DNA from: a virus
Reading direction: 5' to 3' (one strand)
IMG/VR virus record: IMGVR_UViG_3300028558_000047
Location: 1 to 41,642 of that record
DNA length: 41,642 bases
The notes beneath the pieces were generated by a model, which saw only the letters and a program-made list of their open reading frames with translations, did not search any database and was not told the origin of the DNA. Of the stretch, positions 30,892 to 38,072 are shown piece by piece (the first letter of the stretch is position 1; each line of letters opens with the position of its first letter). The position numbers were made by a program, and so were the translations under genes.

Positions 30892-31172
30892 ATCGCGAGC
30901 GGATTCGTATTTTGGAACGCGCGCGAACGACCGCACTCAACACCTGCGGGTTAACCAGCCGGGGCACGCCGATGCAGACGCGGCGCCGGGTTTACTCCAT
31001 TGATCCCAAGGCGCGTAAACTCGCTCTGCAAAAGGAGCGGCGGGAAAGATTAGCGGCGAGCGGTCTTACCATTCTCGGCACGGTTCCGAAGCGCGGCTTG
31101 GCGCTGAAGTGGGAAAAGTTCCGGGCCGCGCTTAACGCAGAGACGCAAAGGAGCGGAGGCGCAAAAATATGA
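30888..31172 (+). CDS. Small basic early protein (94 aa)
   Basis: GTG start at 30888 overlaps the upstream stop (GTGA); a longer frame is less likely. Very basic (RERIRILERARTTALNTCGL, then RRRVYSIDPKARKLALQKER). The last residues (ALNAETQRSGGAKI) are encoded by a repeat (31132-31167). Overlaps the next gene by ATGA. Function unknown; nucleic-acid binding is plausible. Confidence 0.55.
   Translation: MNRERIRILERARTTALNTCGLTSRGTPMQTRRRVYSIDPKARKLALQKERRERLAASGLTILGTVPKRGLALKWEKFRAALNAETQRSGGAKI
31132..31167. repeat. AACGCAGAGACGCAAAGGAG-type repeat, sense copy
   Basis: Same family as 9757-9780 but read on the sense strand, giving a hydrophilic tail (NAETQRSGGAK) instead of a hydrophobic core. 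Ends in GGCGCAAAAA right before the next start codon. Confidence 0.85.
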
Positions 31173-31549
31173 TGTCAGAAGCCAGACGTCAGAAGTCAGA
31201 ACGGCTCTCCCGCCCGCCGCTGGAGCGCATGCAGGTGATTATTGGCCTGATGCGGCGAGGCAACTACCCGAATGCCACTGGCCTGGCGCGGCTGTTGGAG
31301 ACTTCGAAAAAAAGCATCCATCGCGACATTGAGTTCTTGCGTGACCGATTGTTCTTCGACATCCGCTACGATGGCTCTCGGTTTGGTTATTTTCTCGCCC
31401 AAGGTCCGTGTGGCTGTCCTTTTTGCAATCCCGATGACGGTCCGTTCTTAAAGGGTCGATCTGCCCCCAGGCACCCGGTATATGGCGGCGCGGTTGATGT
31501 CGCGGAGGGATCAAATAAAACCCTGCAACGGAAATCCCACTACTCATGA
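31169..31549 (+). CDS. Short HTH protein like the N-terminus of WYL/DeoR regulators (126 aa)
   Basis: A winged HTH: LERMQVIIGLMRRGNYPNAT, then GLARLLETSKKSIHRDIEFL and RYDGSRFGYFLA. This matches the DNA-binding part of YafY/WYL-type regulators, but the ligand (WYL) domain is absent. Instead a short Cys cluster PCGCPFCNPDDG (three Cys) follows. Residues 4-11 (EARRQKSE) come from a repeat at 31174-31201. ATG 31169 overlaps the upstream stop by ATGA. Likely a small regulator. Confidence 0.6.
   Translation: MMSEARRQKSERLSRPPLERMQVIIGLMRRGNYPNATGLARLLETSKKSIHRDIEFLRDRLFFDIRYDGSRFGYFLAQGPCGCPFCNPDDGPFLKGRSAPRHPVYGGAVDVAEGSNKTLQRKSHYS
31174..31201. repeat. GTCAGAAGCCAGACGTCAGA-type repeat
   Basis: Sits in the first codons of the HTH gene. 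Relatives: 33551-33590, 35765-35795 and 36986-37018. Confidence 0.8.
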
Positions 31550-31998
31550 ACACCTCGCTCGACCCTTGGTTGAACATCCATTCCTACGCTCACACCTGGC
31601 TGGTTGAGCAAGTGATGGCCGTGCATGGCCGGGGATCTTCCGATCCGGTGACGTATCGCCGCGTGTTGGAACGCATGGATTCTCCGGCGCTGATGCGCGC
31701 CCTTGAAGAATCGGATTTTCCGCGTTCCGATTTCCGCGCTCCGCGTTCAAATGATTTTCCCGCTCTGAGCCTAACTGAGAACGCAGGTGTGATTGCCAGC
31801 GCAGATACAGGCCATGCGCCCGGCTCGGCGCGGGAGACTTTTAGTTCAGCGGAGGAAAGGCCGCAGGTTATGCCAACGGCCGGAGAAAGCCCGGCAACTA
31901 CAGAAGCGCAGACGCCAGCCGAAAAACAGGTTGGGGAACAAACATATTCGGACCCCTGCGCTTCTGAACTTTTAATCTTTCAATCCACCCTGCCATGA
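31546..31998 (+). CDS. Unknown early protein with repeat insert (150 aa)
   Basis: Begins MNTSLDPWLNIHSYAHTWLV at ATG 31546 and overlaps both neighbours by ATGA. First 55 residues are folded-looking; residues about 58-72 (DFPRSDFRAPRSNDFP) come from a repeat (31716-31762). The rest is Ser/Ala/Glu/Pro-rich and probably disordered. No function recognised. Confidence 0.5.
   Translation: MNTSLDPWLNIHSYAHTWLVEQVMAVHGRGSSDPVTYRRVLERMDSPALMRALEESDFPRSDFRAPRSNDFPALSLTENAGVIASADTGHAPGSARETFSSAEERPQVMPTAGESPATTEAQTPAEKQVGEQTYSDPCASELLIFQSTLP
31716..31762. repeat. CGCGTTCCGATTTCCGCGCT-type repeat
   Basis: In-frame insert that changes a coding segment into RSDFRAPRSNDFP. Different in sequence from the other families. 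Confidence 0.7.
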
Positions 31999-32330
31999 AT
32001 CTCTCGTTCAAACTTTGCGCCGAAGAACAAATGAACCTCTATCCAGAGGTGGCGTGGGATCGGTTCACGGAGCGGCACGACGGTATGACGGTTTACGGGT
32101 GGGTCGGACGCGAAGACGCTTACAAGGATTTCATGGTTATCATTATCGAGCTTGTAGGGAGTTCTTTCTTCATCCGCTTTCTTACTTCATCGGCGCGCTA
32201 CTCCGAAGAATTTTCCCGGCGGGCTGGAGGAACACGGCACATTTCCTGCAAACGGGTTGAAGGCGTTTTTAATGTTCGAACAATTTGCTCTCAACTCACC
32301 CCTCAAAACCTCTCACCTTCCGCCCCATGA
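31995..32330 (+). CDS. Unknown small protein (111 aa)
   Basis: Begins MNLSFKLCAEEQMNLYPEVA at ATG 31995. Compact alpha/beta sequence (WDRFTERHDGMTVYGWVGRE, then YKDFMVIIIELVGSSFFIRF), with tail SQLTPQNLSPSAP that looks like a repeat remnant. Overlaps both neighbours by ATGA. Family not recognised. Confidence 0.5.
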   Translation: MNLSFKLCAEEQMNLYPEVAWDRFTERHDGMTVYGWVGREDAYKDFMVIIIELVGSSFFIRFLTSSARYSEEFSRRAGGTRHISCKRVEGVFNVRTICSQLTPQNLSPSAP

Positions 32331-32566
32331 GCTACGACCGTTCCATAGACCGTAACCGCCGCGCCGCGAAGGCGTGGAGGTCCTTCGGCACTGAGGACAT
32401 AAGGCGAGGAGTATTTCTGTTTGATCTCAGGCACTCCGGCATTCAGGTGACGGATTCAGAGGAGGAGTTTCTAAACCGATTTCTTCGCGGTGCTCAATGG
32501 GAATGGACCGACGCACTCCGCTTCGTTTGCGACAAGATGCGCAAGGAATACGGAGGCAGGTTGTGA
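32327..32566 (+). CDS. Unknown small protein (79 aa)
   Basis: MSYDRSIDRNRRAAKAWRSF at ATG 32327 overlaps the upstream stop by ATGA. Charged helical protein (VTDSEEEFLNRFLRGAQWEW). Its stop overlaps the next start (GTGA). Family not recognised. Confidence 0.5.
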   Translation: MSYDRSIDRNRRAAKAWRSFGTEDIRRGVFLFDLRHSGIQVTDSEEEFLNRFLRGAQWEWTDALRFVCDKMRKEYGGRL

Positions 32567-32772
32567 ATTTCGAAGACACTGCCGGGATGCCTCACGTTGT
32601 TATTTTGAGGGACGATTACCAGCTTCAGGTTGTGGAGTTCACTGGCGCGGATGCCCGCGAAAAAGCGCACGAATACGCCCAATTAACCGCAGGCAAATTT
32701 GATGGATGCATCACGGTTGCCGTTCGGGTTCGGCAGCTTTGTCCCTTCCGCAAAAAACATTTGATGACATGA
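32563..32772 (+). CDS. Unknown small protein (69 aa)
   Basis: GTG 32563 is preferred to a longer upstream frame because a GGAGG (about 32552-32556) precedes it and it overlaps the upstream stop. Compact alpha/beta sequence (EDTAGMPHVVILRDDYQLQV, then EFTGADAREKAHEYAQLT). Overlaps the next gene by ATGA. Function unknown. Confidence 0.5.
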   Translation: MNFEDTAGMPHVVILRDDYQLQVVEFTGADAREKAHEYAQLTAGKFDGCITVAVRVRQLCPFRKKHLMT

Positions 32773-33617
32773 AAAATAAAACCACTCAACTCGTTTCCTA
32801 CAAACCGTCCGTGGATCTGAACCAATTTCGGCTGGTCGCCGAGCCGACCGCCGACGCCCTGGCCAATGACGTGGATAAGTTCAGCAAGATTTCCGATAGC
32901 GGAATGGATATGCACATCCTGGGAACGTTCCTGCTCGGCGTCACGCTGATCAAATTGAAAAAGGTGGTCGGCACCGCCAAGCGCGGCGTGCACGGGGGCG
33001 GTGATCCAGGCTGGATGAAATTCACGGCTCAACGCTTCCCGAACATCACGCATCGGTCATTGACGAACGCTGTGAATTTCGCCAAAAGCACCTTCGAAAC
33101 ATGGCAGAATCCTAAATTGGAAAGCGTTTCCAATTTAGGAATTTCCGAGGAAACAACTGCTAAATCCGTTACTTTGGCGGTTCCTCAAGACCCGGTTGGC
33201 TTCCAATTGCCCGAAAACCCCGATGAGCTTAAAGGGCTGTTAACGGCCATTCACGACACAATGGATGGCAAGACGATTACGGCCCTTTACCGTTCTTCCG
33301 GCCGCATTCGCGAGGCGGAAAAACAGGGCACGTATGACCGCAAGCCGAGGGATTTGCGCAAGAGCATTGAGAACGCGGCGGAGGTGGATGAGGAGGCGTG
33401 CAAATCGTGGATCAGCGACACGCTGATGCTGGCCGATGGCCGCAGCCCGATCCTGGCCGATCAGAAAATCACCATGCTGCATAAGCTGGAACAAACCGCC
33501 GAAGTGTTGCTCCACCGCGTGCGTGCGCTGATGAAGGCGAGGAAGGGGAAGCCGGAGGTCGGAGGCCAGAAGCCAGAGGCCAGCAATCGTAAATCGGAAA
33601 TCTCAAATCGCAAATGA
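32769..33617 (+). CDS. DUF3102-like protein upstream of transposase (282 aa)
   Basis: Starts MKNKTTQLVSYKPSVDLNQF at ATG 32769 (ATGA overlap). Residues about 48-105 (GTFLLGVTLIKLKKVVGTAK, then PGWMKFTAQRFPNITHRSLT and NAVNFAKSTF) resemble DUF3102, a family related to phage/plasmid DNA-binding proteins in which a helical array precedes SxRTxxRxxxLA. The C-terminal 22 residues (KPEVGGQKPEASNRKSEISN) are encoded by two repeat families (33551-33616). It overlaps the transposase start by ATGA, tying its expression to the transposase. Role in transposition control is inference. Confidence 0.6.
   Translation: MKNKTTQLVSYKPSVDLNQFRLVAEPTADALANDVDKFSKISDSGMDMHILGTFLLGVTLIKLKKVVGTAKRGVHGGGDPGWMKFTAQRFPNITHRSLTNAVNFAKSTFETWQNPKLESVSNLGISEETTAKSVTLAVPQDPVGFQLPENPDELKGLLTAIHDTMDGKTITALYRSSGRIREAEKQGTYDRKPRDLRKSIENAAEVDEEACKSWISDTLMLADGRSPILADQKITMLHKLEQTAEVLLHRVRALMKARKGKPEVGGQKPEASNRKSEISNRK
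33551..33616. repeat. Two repeat families in tandem at a gene end
   Basis: GGAGGTCGGAGGCCAGAAGC-type units followed by AATCGTAAATCGGAAATC-type units, together encoding the C-terminal tail of the DUF3102-like protein up to the transposase ATG. Confidence 0.9.
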
Positions 33618-35722
33618 CAACGCTCACCACCACTCATTTCAGCGTGCCAAAATCCGATGCGGATTTGTTCACGTCGCTGCCAGACAAGGCGCAATCGCTC
33701 GTTCGCAAACGTCTCCGCGCGATGCGCATCATGCAAGGGATCACCGAGACCAAAAGCGTGAACGCGGCGGCGCGGTCGGTGGCGGCAATGTTCCACGGGG
33801 AACGCGGGTGGAGCGCGGAGACGTTGAACGCGCTTTTCCCGAAATACATGGAGTCCGGCGATTGGACGGTGCTCATTGATAAATCCGTGGCCGGTCCGAA
33901 ATGGTATAAGAACCAGGATCGCGAGTCCGTGCCGGAAGCGGCGATCGATTGGTTTGCATCTGAGTGGGCTTTAGATCAGCGGGGCAAGTTCAAGGCGGTT
34001 TACGCCCGCGCACTCTGTCGGCTGGATCAGTGGAGGCGCGAAGCGACCCTCGACCCTCGACCCTCGACCCTCCGCAAATCCTCGCATGCCATCCCCGGTT
34101 ACGACACGCCACCGCCCGCGAGCGCGAGCAACGGCGCTCCCGCTGGGTGGCATTACAGCAATTTGAAACGCCTGGTCAATGCCCGCGCGTCCAAGTTTTC
34201 CCGCAAGCTCATCCAGATCGGGCCGAAGGCGGCTTCGCAGATCGGGCCGAAGATTCTTTCCACGCGCGTCGGGTTGCGCGTGGGCCAATACTATCTGTTT
34301 GACGACGGTTGGAATGATTTCAAGGTGCGCGCGAAAGATGGCCGCACCGGCACGGTGCAGGTGACGCGGCTGCTCAGTTTTCACGCGCTGGATTTATTCA
34401 GCGGTTGCAACCTGATGCGCGGGCACAAGCCGGCGCTTCGCGACGAGAAGGATGTGGAACAGCGGCTCAAGGAACGGGAAATCGTTTTTCTCGTGAACGC
34501 ATTGCTCACCAGCATTGGCTACCATCAATCCGGCTGCACGCTGATCATGGAAAAGGCCACGACCACCTTGCGCGCGCGCGAGCGGGAAATCCTCGAACAG
34601 TTTTGCCCGGAAATAAAAGTGGAACTCGGCCCACGCGGCGGCGGCGCGGGCATCTCCGGTTTATTCACCGGGCCGGGTGGCGGCAATCCGCGTTGGAAAG
34701 CGCCGCTGGAATCCTGGCACAACCTCCTGCGCAATCGCACGGCGAACATGCTCGAATTTCCCGCGCAGACGGGCAGCTATTCGAGTGGTCTCCCAATGCC
34801 GGAAGGGTTGCCCGGTCTGGAGCGCGATACCCGCGCGCTGATGGAAGCCGCGATTGCCTTGCCGGAAGATCGCGCCGCGCTGCTCCAACTCGGCATGCTC
34901 ACAGCGGAGGAGGCGATGGTGGCGCTCGATAAAGTGATTGAGGTCATGTGCAACTGCCGCACCGACCACGAACTGGAAGGCTGGCGCAAGTGTGGGCATG
35001 TAATCCAGGAATGGCGGCGGCACGCCTCGCTCCCGTGGCAGCCGGACACGGCGCTGCTGCAATATAAGAATGGCGAGGCACACGCGCTTGCGGAGCATCT
35101 GGCGCAACACCCTGAGCTTTGCCGGGAACGCAACCTTTCGCCGCGCGAAGTTTACGAGGTCGGTCGGCAGGAATTGACCAAGCTGCCGCTCGCGGTCGGC
35201 GCGATGTTGATGGGCGATTTAACGGGCGATGAACGGCCCGTTAAACAGAACGTGATCGAGGTTTCCTGTCCCGAGGTTGATCCCGATGAACCGTTGCGAT
35301 TCGGCCTCACCCGCCGGGACGGCCGTGGCACAGAGGAACCCTTGCGCGACACGGAAAAATATCTCGTGCGTGTGAACCCGATGGATGTGCGCTTTGCCTG
35401 GCTTTACAACGCGGACGGTTCCTTTGCCGGTGTGGCGGATAATTACGGCCGCGTGAGCCGCGATGATCCCAAGGCGGTCACGCACGCGTTTGCGCGGAAA
35501 CAAAAAGCGTTGGCCCCGCTCGTCGCCGAAGCTCGCCGCCTGGCCGCGCCGCTCACGCGCGCCGCCAACAAACGCGCCGCGCACAACGCGGGACAGTTTG
35601 CGCCGGATGACAAGGAGGCGCGTCAATTGCAAAACCTGCCCGGCGACGCTTCCGATCTATTGGATACCGCCCCTGTGGCCACATCCACCGACGAAGATTT
35701 TTCAAACGAAAGTTTGCTCTAA
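33614..35722 (+). CDS. MuA-type transposase (702 aa)
   Basis: DDE-family transposase that should cut and join phage ends. N-terminal HTH-rich part (residues about 20-160), then an RNase H-like core: VGQYYLFDDGWNDFKV (D230/D231), strand RLLSFHALDLFSGCNLMRG, then CTLIMEKATTTL with Glu (E313) where a second Asp is usual, and GGGNPRWKAPLESWHNLLRN with E366. A Mu C-type C-terminal domain follows (EVSCPEVDPDEPLRFGLTRR, then YLVRVNPMDVRFAWLYNADG). A tandem repeat at 34044-34075 encodes DPRPSTLR in the linker before the core. Slightly longer than MuA (663 aa). ATG overlaps the preceding gene; the ATPase follows at once. Confidence 0.85.
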   Translation: MTTLTTTHFSVPKSDADLFTSLPDKAQSLVRKRLRAMRIMQGITETKSVNAAARSVAAMFHGERGWSAETLNALFPKYMESGDWTVLIDKSVAGPKWYKNQDRESVPEAAIDWFASEWALDQRGKFKAVYARALCRLDQWRREATLDPRPSTLRKSSHAIPGYDTPPPASASNGAPAGWHYSNLKRLVNARASKFSRKLIQIGPKAASQIGPKILSTRVGLRVGQYYLFDDGWNDFKVRAKDGRTGTVQVTRLLSFHALDLFSGCNLMRGHKPALRDEKDVEQRLKEREIVFLVNALLTSIGYHQSGCTLIMEKATTTLRAREREILEQFCPEIKVELGPRGGGAGISGLFTGPGGGNPRWKAPLESWHNLLRNRTANMLEFPAQTGSYSSGLPMPEGLPGLERDTRALMEAAIALPEDRAALLQLGMLTAEEAMVALDKVIEVMCNCRTDHELEGWRKCGHVIQEWRRHASLPWQPDTALLQYKNGEAHALAEHLAQHPELCRERNLSPREVYEVGRQELTKLPLAVGAMLMGDLTGDERPVKQNVIEVSCPEVDPDEPLRFGLTRRDGRGTEEPLRDTEKYLVRVNPMDVRFAWLYNADGSFAGVADNYGRVSRDDPKAVTHAFARKQKALAPLVAEARRLAAPLTRAANKRAAHNAGQFAPDDKEARQLQNLPGDASDLLDTAPVATSTDEDFSNESLL
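34044..34075. repeat. CGACCCTCGACCCTCGACCC repeat inside transposase
   Basis: About four units of CGACCCT in frame, giving the linker TLDPRPSTLR. A degenerate relative lies at 38040-38066. Confidence 0.85.
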
Positions 35723-35733
35723 CCCAAAACCCC

Positions 35734-35753
35734 AAAACACGGAGGACAAAATG
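35734..35753 (+). promoter_or_regulatory. Duplicated start-site leader, copy 1
   Basis: AAAACACGGAGGACAAAATG, with GGAGG and the ATG of the ATPase gene. The same 20 bases occur at 36955-36974 before the next gene, and CACGGAGGAC occurs at 28009-28018. Confidence 0.85.
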
Positions 35754-36941
35754 ACGATTGACAAGCCAGAGGTCGGAAGCCAGAAGCCGGAAGAAGAAAA
35801 CCTGATCGAAGTTCCCGAGGTCGCGGAAACCTCCCAAAGCTCGGACAACATCCGCGCCTCCTGGAATTTCAGCCTCGATAAAATCCGCCAGTCCACGCAG
35901 CACTATTCCTCTGCGGCGCAGGACGCGCTTGTCGGACTTTTCCGCTGGTGCACGGATGATCGCCACCCGATTTGGCGCACGGATGCCGCCGGTGCTTTAA
36001 AGTGTAGTTCAAACCTTATTTATCAGCTCTTAACCGGGGTCTACCGGAATCCTGACAAGACACTGAAACAGCCCAACCCGGAACTAATTCGCCGCATCCG
36101 CGTTTACCTCGCTGATGAGCTGCGCAAATACGAAGCCGTGGAAAGCGATTTCGTGGAGACGCCCACCGCCAAGAAAATCTTCAATGCCTGCGAGCTGGCG
36201 CGCGAGTCAAAGCGCCCGGTGATTCTGGAAGGCCCGTCGCAGATCGGGAAGACGTTCGCGATGCGCCGCTTTCAGCATAAGAACAATCATGGCAAAACGT
36301 TCCTTCTGGAAATCGAAGCCGCGTGCGGATTGGGCGGGATGGTTCGCTCCTGGGCTAAGTCCTGCGGGCTGAGCGACAATTCCTGCACCGCAAATTTGAT
36401 TGGCCGCATCAAGGGCGCGCTCACATCCGACACGCTGATGCTGATGGATGAAGTTCATCTGCTCAAACACACCTATCGGTTGAATAGTTTCTTTGCCTGC
36501 ATCGAAGTGATTCGCCGCGTGTGGGATTTTCGGCAGATGGGTCTCGTGATGTGCTGGACGAACCTTGCCGACCTCCGCAACGCCAGCCAGGGCGAATTGG
36601 TGCAGGTCTGGCGGCGCGGCGTTCACAAAATCCGCCTGCCGGCCATGCCCACCAAAGCGGATGTGGAGGCCGTGGCGAATCATCTCGGCCTGGAATTTCC
36701 GAGCCCCGATTTGAAATACGAATTCCCGACGCGCAAAGGCAAGCCGATGATCGAGCACCCGCGCGAAGTATTGCGCATGCTCGCTAAGCGGGACGGGCTC
36801 ACGGCCATAACCGAACGATTCCGTTATGCGCAGAAACTCGCTGCCAAGGACAACGCGAAGCTCAGCTGGCATTATTTCACGGACGCGCATCTGCGCATCG
36901 AGAAGCAAGCCATCCAGGACGAACAGGGCGGTTGGGAATAG
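35751..36941 (+). CDS. MuB-type AAA+ ATPase, transposition target selector (396 aa)
   Basis: Walker A GPSQIGKT at residues 161-168, Walker B TLMLMDEVHLL at about 228-238. N-terminal HTH-like part (SNLIYQLLTGVYRN, then NPELIRRIRVYLADELRKYE). This fits MuB-like ATPases that bind target DNA and activate the transposase. It is about 80 residues longer than Mu B (312 aa), largely from an N-terminal extension that starts with repeat-encoded residues (KPEVGSQKPEEE). Shine-Dalgarno GGAGG in the duplicated leader sets the start; the frame opens further upstream inside the transposase, which is ignored. Located right after the transposase as in Mu. Confidence 0.8.
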   Translation: MTIDKPEVGSQKPEEENLIEVPEVAETSQSSDNIRASWNFSLDKIRQSTQHYSSAAQDALVGLFRWCTDDRHPIWRTDAAGALKCSSNLIYQLLTGVYRNPDKTLKQPNPELIRRIRVYLADELRKYEAVESDFVETPTAKKIFNACELARESKRPVILEGPSQIGKTFAMRRFQHKNNHGKTFLLEIEAACGLGGMVRSWAKSCGLSDNSCTANLIGRIKGALTSDTLMLMDEVHLLKHTYRLNSFFACIEVIRRVWDFRQMGLVMCWTNLADLRNASQGELVQVWRRGVHKIRLPAMPTKADVEAVANHLGLEFPSPDLKYEFPTRKGKPMIEHPREVLRMLAKRDGLTAITERFRYAQKLAAKDNAKLSWHYFTDAHLRIEKQAIQDEQGGWE

Positions 36942-36954
36942 TTAACCATCAACA

Positions 36955-36974
36955 AAAACACGGAGGACAAAATG
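36955..36974 (+). promoter_or_regulatory. Duplicated start-site leader, copy 2
   Basis: Exact copy of 35734-35753, providing GGAGG and ATG for the small gene that starts at 36972. Confidence 0.85.
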
Positions 36975-37172
36975 CAGACACAAAACCAGAAGTCGGAGGC
37001 CGGAGGTCGGAAGTCGGATGAACAGCCGGTGGCGGTGAATTATCAATGGTCGGGTAAGGATGGCACGATCTTTCGCGGGCACACGGTGGCCAGCGGCCGT
37101 GACCAGTCACACGCGGAGCGGCGGTTCTTTCGGCAGCATCGCCATGTGCTGCGGGATGGAGGTGGCCGATGA
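36972..37172 (+). CDS. Small early protein with repeat N-terminus (66 aa)
   Basis: MQTQNQKSEAGGRKSDEQPV comes partly from a GAAGTCGGAGGCC-type repeat (36986-37018). The rest (VAVNYQWSGKDGTIFRGHTV, then AERRFFRQHRHVLRDG) looks like a small folded basic protein. Overlaps the next gene by ATGA. No function recognised. Confidence 0.55.
   Translation: MQTQNQKSEAGGRKSDEQPVAVNYQWSGKDGTIFRGHTVASGRDQSHAERRFFRQHRHVLRDGGGR
36986..37018. repeat. CCAGAAGTCGGAGGCCGGAG-type repeat
   Basis: In-frame at the start of the 66-aa gene. Same family as 31174-31201, 33551-33590 and 35765-35795. Confidence 0.85.
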
Positions 37173-37540
37173 AAAAGAATTCAACGCAGAGCCGCAAAGG
37201 CGCGAAGCCTGGGAGCGCCGCCGTCCCGGCGGCAAGTCGTGACGCCACGATTTTCGTGAGCGACCTTGAGGCCAAGGCCGTCGCTCGCTTTTTAACCGTC
37301 GAAGCATGTGGCATGGGCAGTGACGAGACTGATTGCTTTGCGGCCTTGGATGTTCTTCGCCGCATTGTATTCGTCTGTGCCGATCGTCTCTCCATTTGCC
37401 CGGAATGCGGTTCAGGCCACCGGCGCGGCCCCGTGAACGGCGACGAGGCGTTCAGGTGTCTTCATTGCGGCACCAGTTACACAATCAAAATCGGAAACCG
37501 CCAATCACCAATCGCAAATAGGAAAGGGGGTGCCCGATGA
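37169..37540 (+). CDS. Zinc-ribbon protein framed by repeats (123 aa)
   Basis: A zinc ribbon of CPECG and CLHCG with Cys77, Cys80, Cys97, Cys100 in the C-terminal half. Residues 4-22 (NSTQSRKGAKPGSAAVPAA) come from repeats at 37181-37233 and residues 106-119 from one at 37487-37528, so both ends are repeat-derived. The middle (DLEAKAVARFLTVEACGMGS, then FAALDVLRRIVFVCADRL) looks genuine. Possible role: DNA- or RNA-binding early regulator. Its stop overlaps the next ATG. Confidence 0.6.
   Translation: MKKNSTQSRKGAKPGSAAVPAASRDATIFVSDLEAKAVARFLTVEACGMGSDETDCFAALDVLRRIVFVCADRLSICPECGSGHRRGPVNGDEAFRCLHCGTSYTIKIGNRQSPIANRKGGAR
37181..37233. repeat. Two repeats at the N-terminus of the zinc-ribbon gene
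   Basis: 37181-37207 is the AACGCAGAGCCGCAAAGGCG family, 37211-37233 is GGGAGCGCCGCCGTCCCGGC type, directly joined and read in frame. Confidence 0.85.
37487..37528. repeat. AATCGGAAACCGCCAATCAC repeat before a start site
   Basis: Relative of 30395-30438. Encodes the C-terminal tail of the zinc-ribbon protein and ends in GGAAAGGGGG, eight to ten bases before the next ATG at 37537, where it serves as Shine-Dalgarno. Confidence 0.85.
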
Positions 37541-37827
37541 GCCGCGCCTTTCGCGCTCTGATGCCGACCAGCGCGTCGCTGGCGGATGTTATCGCCGAGC
37601 ACGTCGCTGCCGACCGGGCCGAGGTGGAACCTCTCGTCGGCCAGCCGCAATTGATCGCCATCGCGCGGATCGACCGCGAACTGGCGCTCGCGCTCAACCG
37701 GTTGATCGAGCAACTCCAGGAAGCAAATTTTTCGGACGCCGCGTGCACGTCCGACGAACTTTCACACCGCATCCGCACGCATTATCTGCACCTGCTCTCC
37801 GACAAAAGCGGGACGGTTAGACGCTAA
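37537..37827 (+). CDS. Small helical early protein (96 aa)
   Basis: MSRAFRALMPTSASLADVIA at ATG 37537, overlapping the zinc-ribbon stop. Entirely helical and charged (AEVEPLVGQPQLIAIARIDR, then LALALNRLIEQLQEAN), suggesting a dimerising coiled coil. Function not recognised. Confidence 0.55.
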   Translation: MSRAFRALMPTSASLADVIAEHVAADRAEVEPLVGQPQLIAIARIDRELALALNRLIEQLQEANFSDAACTSDELSHRIRTHYLHLLSDKSGTVRR

Positions 37828-37836
37828 AAACCCTTA

Positions 37837-37863
37837 CACGAATTGCACCAATTAACACGAATT
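37837..37863. repeat. CACGAATTGCACCAATTAAC repeat in intergenic gap
   Basis: Relative of 28271-28295. It fills the gap of 36 bases between two small genes and lies just before ATG 37864. Confidence 0.85.
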
Positions 37864-38037
37864 ATGAAACTCAAACTAACAAATCTCCAAATCTTCCGTC
37901 TCCGCGATGCCTACAAAGAGGCGAGTGCTGTGTTGAACGAAATCAAAATAAAACGGCTTACGGGCGACGCACTGAGCGACATGAAGCTTCTGGAACAATC
38001 GGTCCAGGGACTTGAAATCCTGTTGCTCGGCAAATAA
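37864..38037 (+). CDS. Small helical protein (57 aa)
   Basis: MKLKLTNLQIFRLRDAYKEA at ATG 37864. Short, amphipathic helical (EIKIKRLTGDALSDMKLLEQ). Like several small phage proteins of this region it could modulate a host enzyme, but nothing identifies it. Upstream frame start at 37843 is inside a repeat and not preferred. Confidence 0.5.
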   Translation: MKLKLTNLQIFRLRDAYKEASAVLNEIKIKRLTGDALSDMKLLEQSVQGLEILLLGK

Positions 38038-38039
38038 CC

Positions 38040-38066
38040 ACTCGACCCACGACCCTGAACCCTTTC
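38040..38066. repeat. ACTCGACCCACGACCCTGAA repeat remnant
   Basis: Degenerate relative of the CGACCCT family (34044-34075) in the 35-base gap before the Gam-like gene. Confidence 0.6.
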
Positions 38067-38072
38067 CAAATT

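Noticed and set aside
33551-33616. Possible CRISPR-like array
   Set aside because: Units are short, tandem, without unique spacers, and read in frame as protein.
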